The position numbers and the translations under genes are program-made. From the NCBI GenBank assembly GCA_015490755.1, contig WFXF01000088.1:1-41491 (forward strand): 41,491 nt of DNA, read 5' to 3'. How positions within the stretch are numbered: the first letter of the stretch is position 1; every line of letters begins with the position of its first letter. The stretch is from Gammaproteobacteria bacterium. GTDB taxonomy: Bacteria > Pseudomonadota > Gammaproteobacteria > JAADGQ01. Below are positions 41,342 through 41,491 of the stretch, one piece after another. The notes beneath the pieces were generated by a model, which ran no database searches, was not told the origin of the DNA, and saw only the letters and a program-made list of their open reading frames with translations.

Positions 41342-41491
41342 GTGTCTAAGGAAAAGTTTGAACGCACAAAGCCGCATGTAAACGTAGGTACGATTGGTCA
41401 CGTAGATCACGGTAAAACGACGTTGACAGCGGCATTAACAAAAGTATTGGCAGAGCAGCATGGTGGAGAGTTTAAAGCTTACGACCAGATA
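41342..41491 (+). CDS. tuf: Elongation factor Tu, N-terminal 50 codons (truncated by window end)
   Basis: From GTG 41342 the frame reads [20 protein letters not shown] then [18 protein letters not shown], the unmistakable EF-Tu N-terminus with the G1 P-loop [10 protein letters not shown]-Tu delivers aminoacyl-tRNA to the ribosome. The start is GTG, preceded by GGGGGC; no ATG lies at the conserved N-terminus. The gene runs past the window end. The order tRNA-Tyr, tRNA-Gly, tRNA-Thr, tuf is the classical tufB arrangement. Confidence 0.97.
   Translation, partial: MSKEKFERTKPHVNVGTIGHVDHGKTTLTAALTKVLAEQHGGEFKAYDQI

Overview
The window looks like chromosome from a moderately AT-rich gammaproteobacterium. 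Supporting markers are cmoA, pdxB, a ycgN/UPF0260 gene, a Pil-Chp chemosensory cluster, a System I ccmABCDEFGHI operon, the yggS-proC-yggT cluster and a tRNA-Tyr/Gly/Thr-tuf unit. The many c-type cytochromes and the cysC tail suggest a respiratory, possibly sulfur- or metal-active bacterium, but the genus cannot be read from the sequence.

Layout. 0-2.2 kb: cysC 3' end, cmoA, rplM-rpsI with a clear sigma-70 promoter, and tRNA-Gln(CTG). 2.2-8.0 kb (minus): twitching-type chemosensory genes in the order pilG, pilH, pilJ, pilL/chpA, without a CheW (pilI) gene. 8.3-10.9 kb: pdxB, convergent with a membrane-bound class III nucleotide cyclase. 11.1-12.3 kb: an accessory patch with a FitAB-type toxin-antitoxin pair, a 235-bp MITE-like element with 24-bp inverted ends and an 8-bp target duplication, and a small ORF whose 3' end lies inside the element. 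12.3-16.3 kb (minus): pepN, a Sel1-repeat protein and a YcgN-like protein. 16.5-17.8 kb: an M23 peptidase and a bactofilin whose reading frames overlap by 79 nt. A second, smaller MITE-like palindrome follows. 17.9-20.1 kb (minus): yggS, proC, yggT.

20.2-30.5 kb (plus): a complete cytochrome c maturation operon that continues without a break into a TlpA-like lipoprotein, a small monoheme cytochrome c, a lipoprotein seven-bladed propeller and its membrane-anchored paralogue. Gene spacing and start/stop overlaps suggest one long transcript. 30.7-37 kb: a redox/heme region. It holds a c-di-GMP GGDEF-EAL protein with a CXXCH heme motif in its periplasmic sensor, an NHL-propeller lipoprotein coupled to a five-CXXCH cytochrome, and divergently a multidomain cytochrome whose reading frame is split at a run of ten A residues. 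A -1 shift at that run restores a protein of about 580 residues with five CXXCH motifs.

37.2-41.5 kb: a Roadblock/LC7 protein, a diiron metallo-beta-lactamase-fold protein resembling oxygen-binding ODP/flavodiiron domains, a polyprenyl-phosphate sugar transferase, galE (minus), then tRNA-Tyr, tRNA-Gly, tRNA-Thr and the start of tuf (GTG start).

The most interesting signals are the ccm-linked TlpA/cytochrome/twin-propeller module, the heme-sensing c-di-GMP switch beside two multiheme cytochrome loci, the A10 frameshift, and the two MITE-like insertions.
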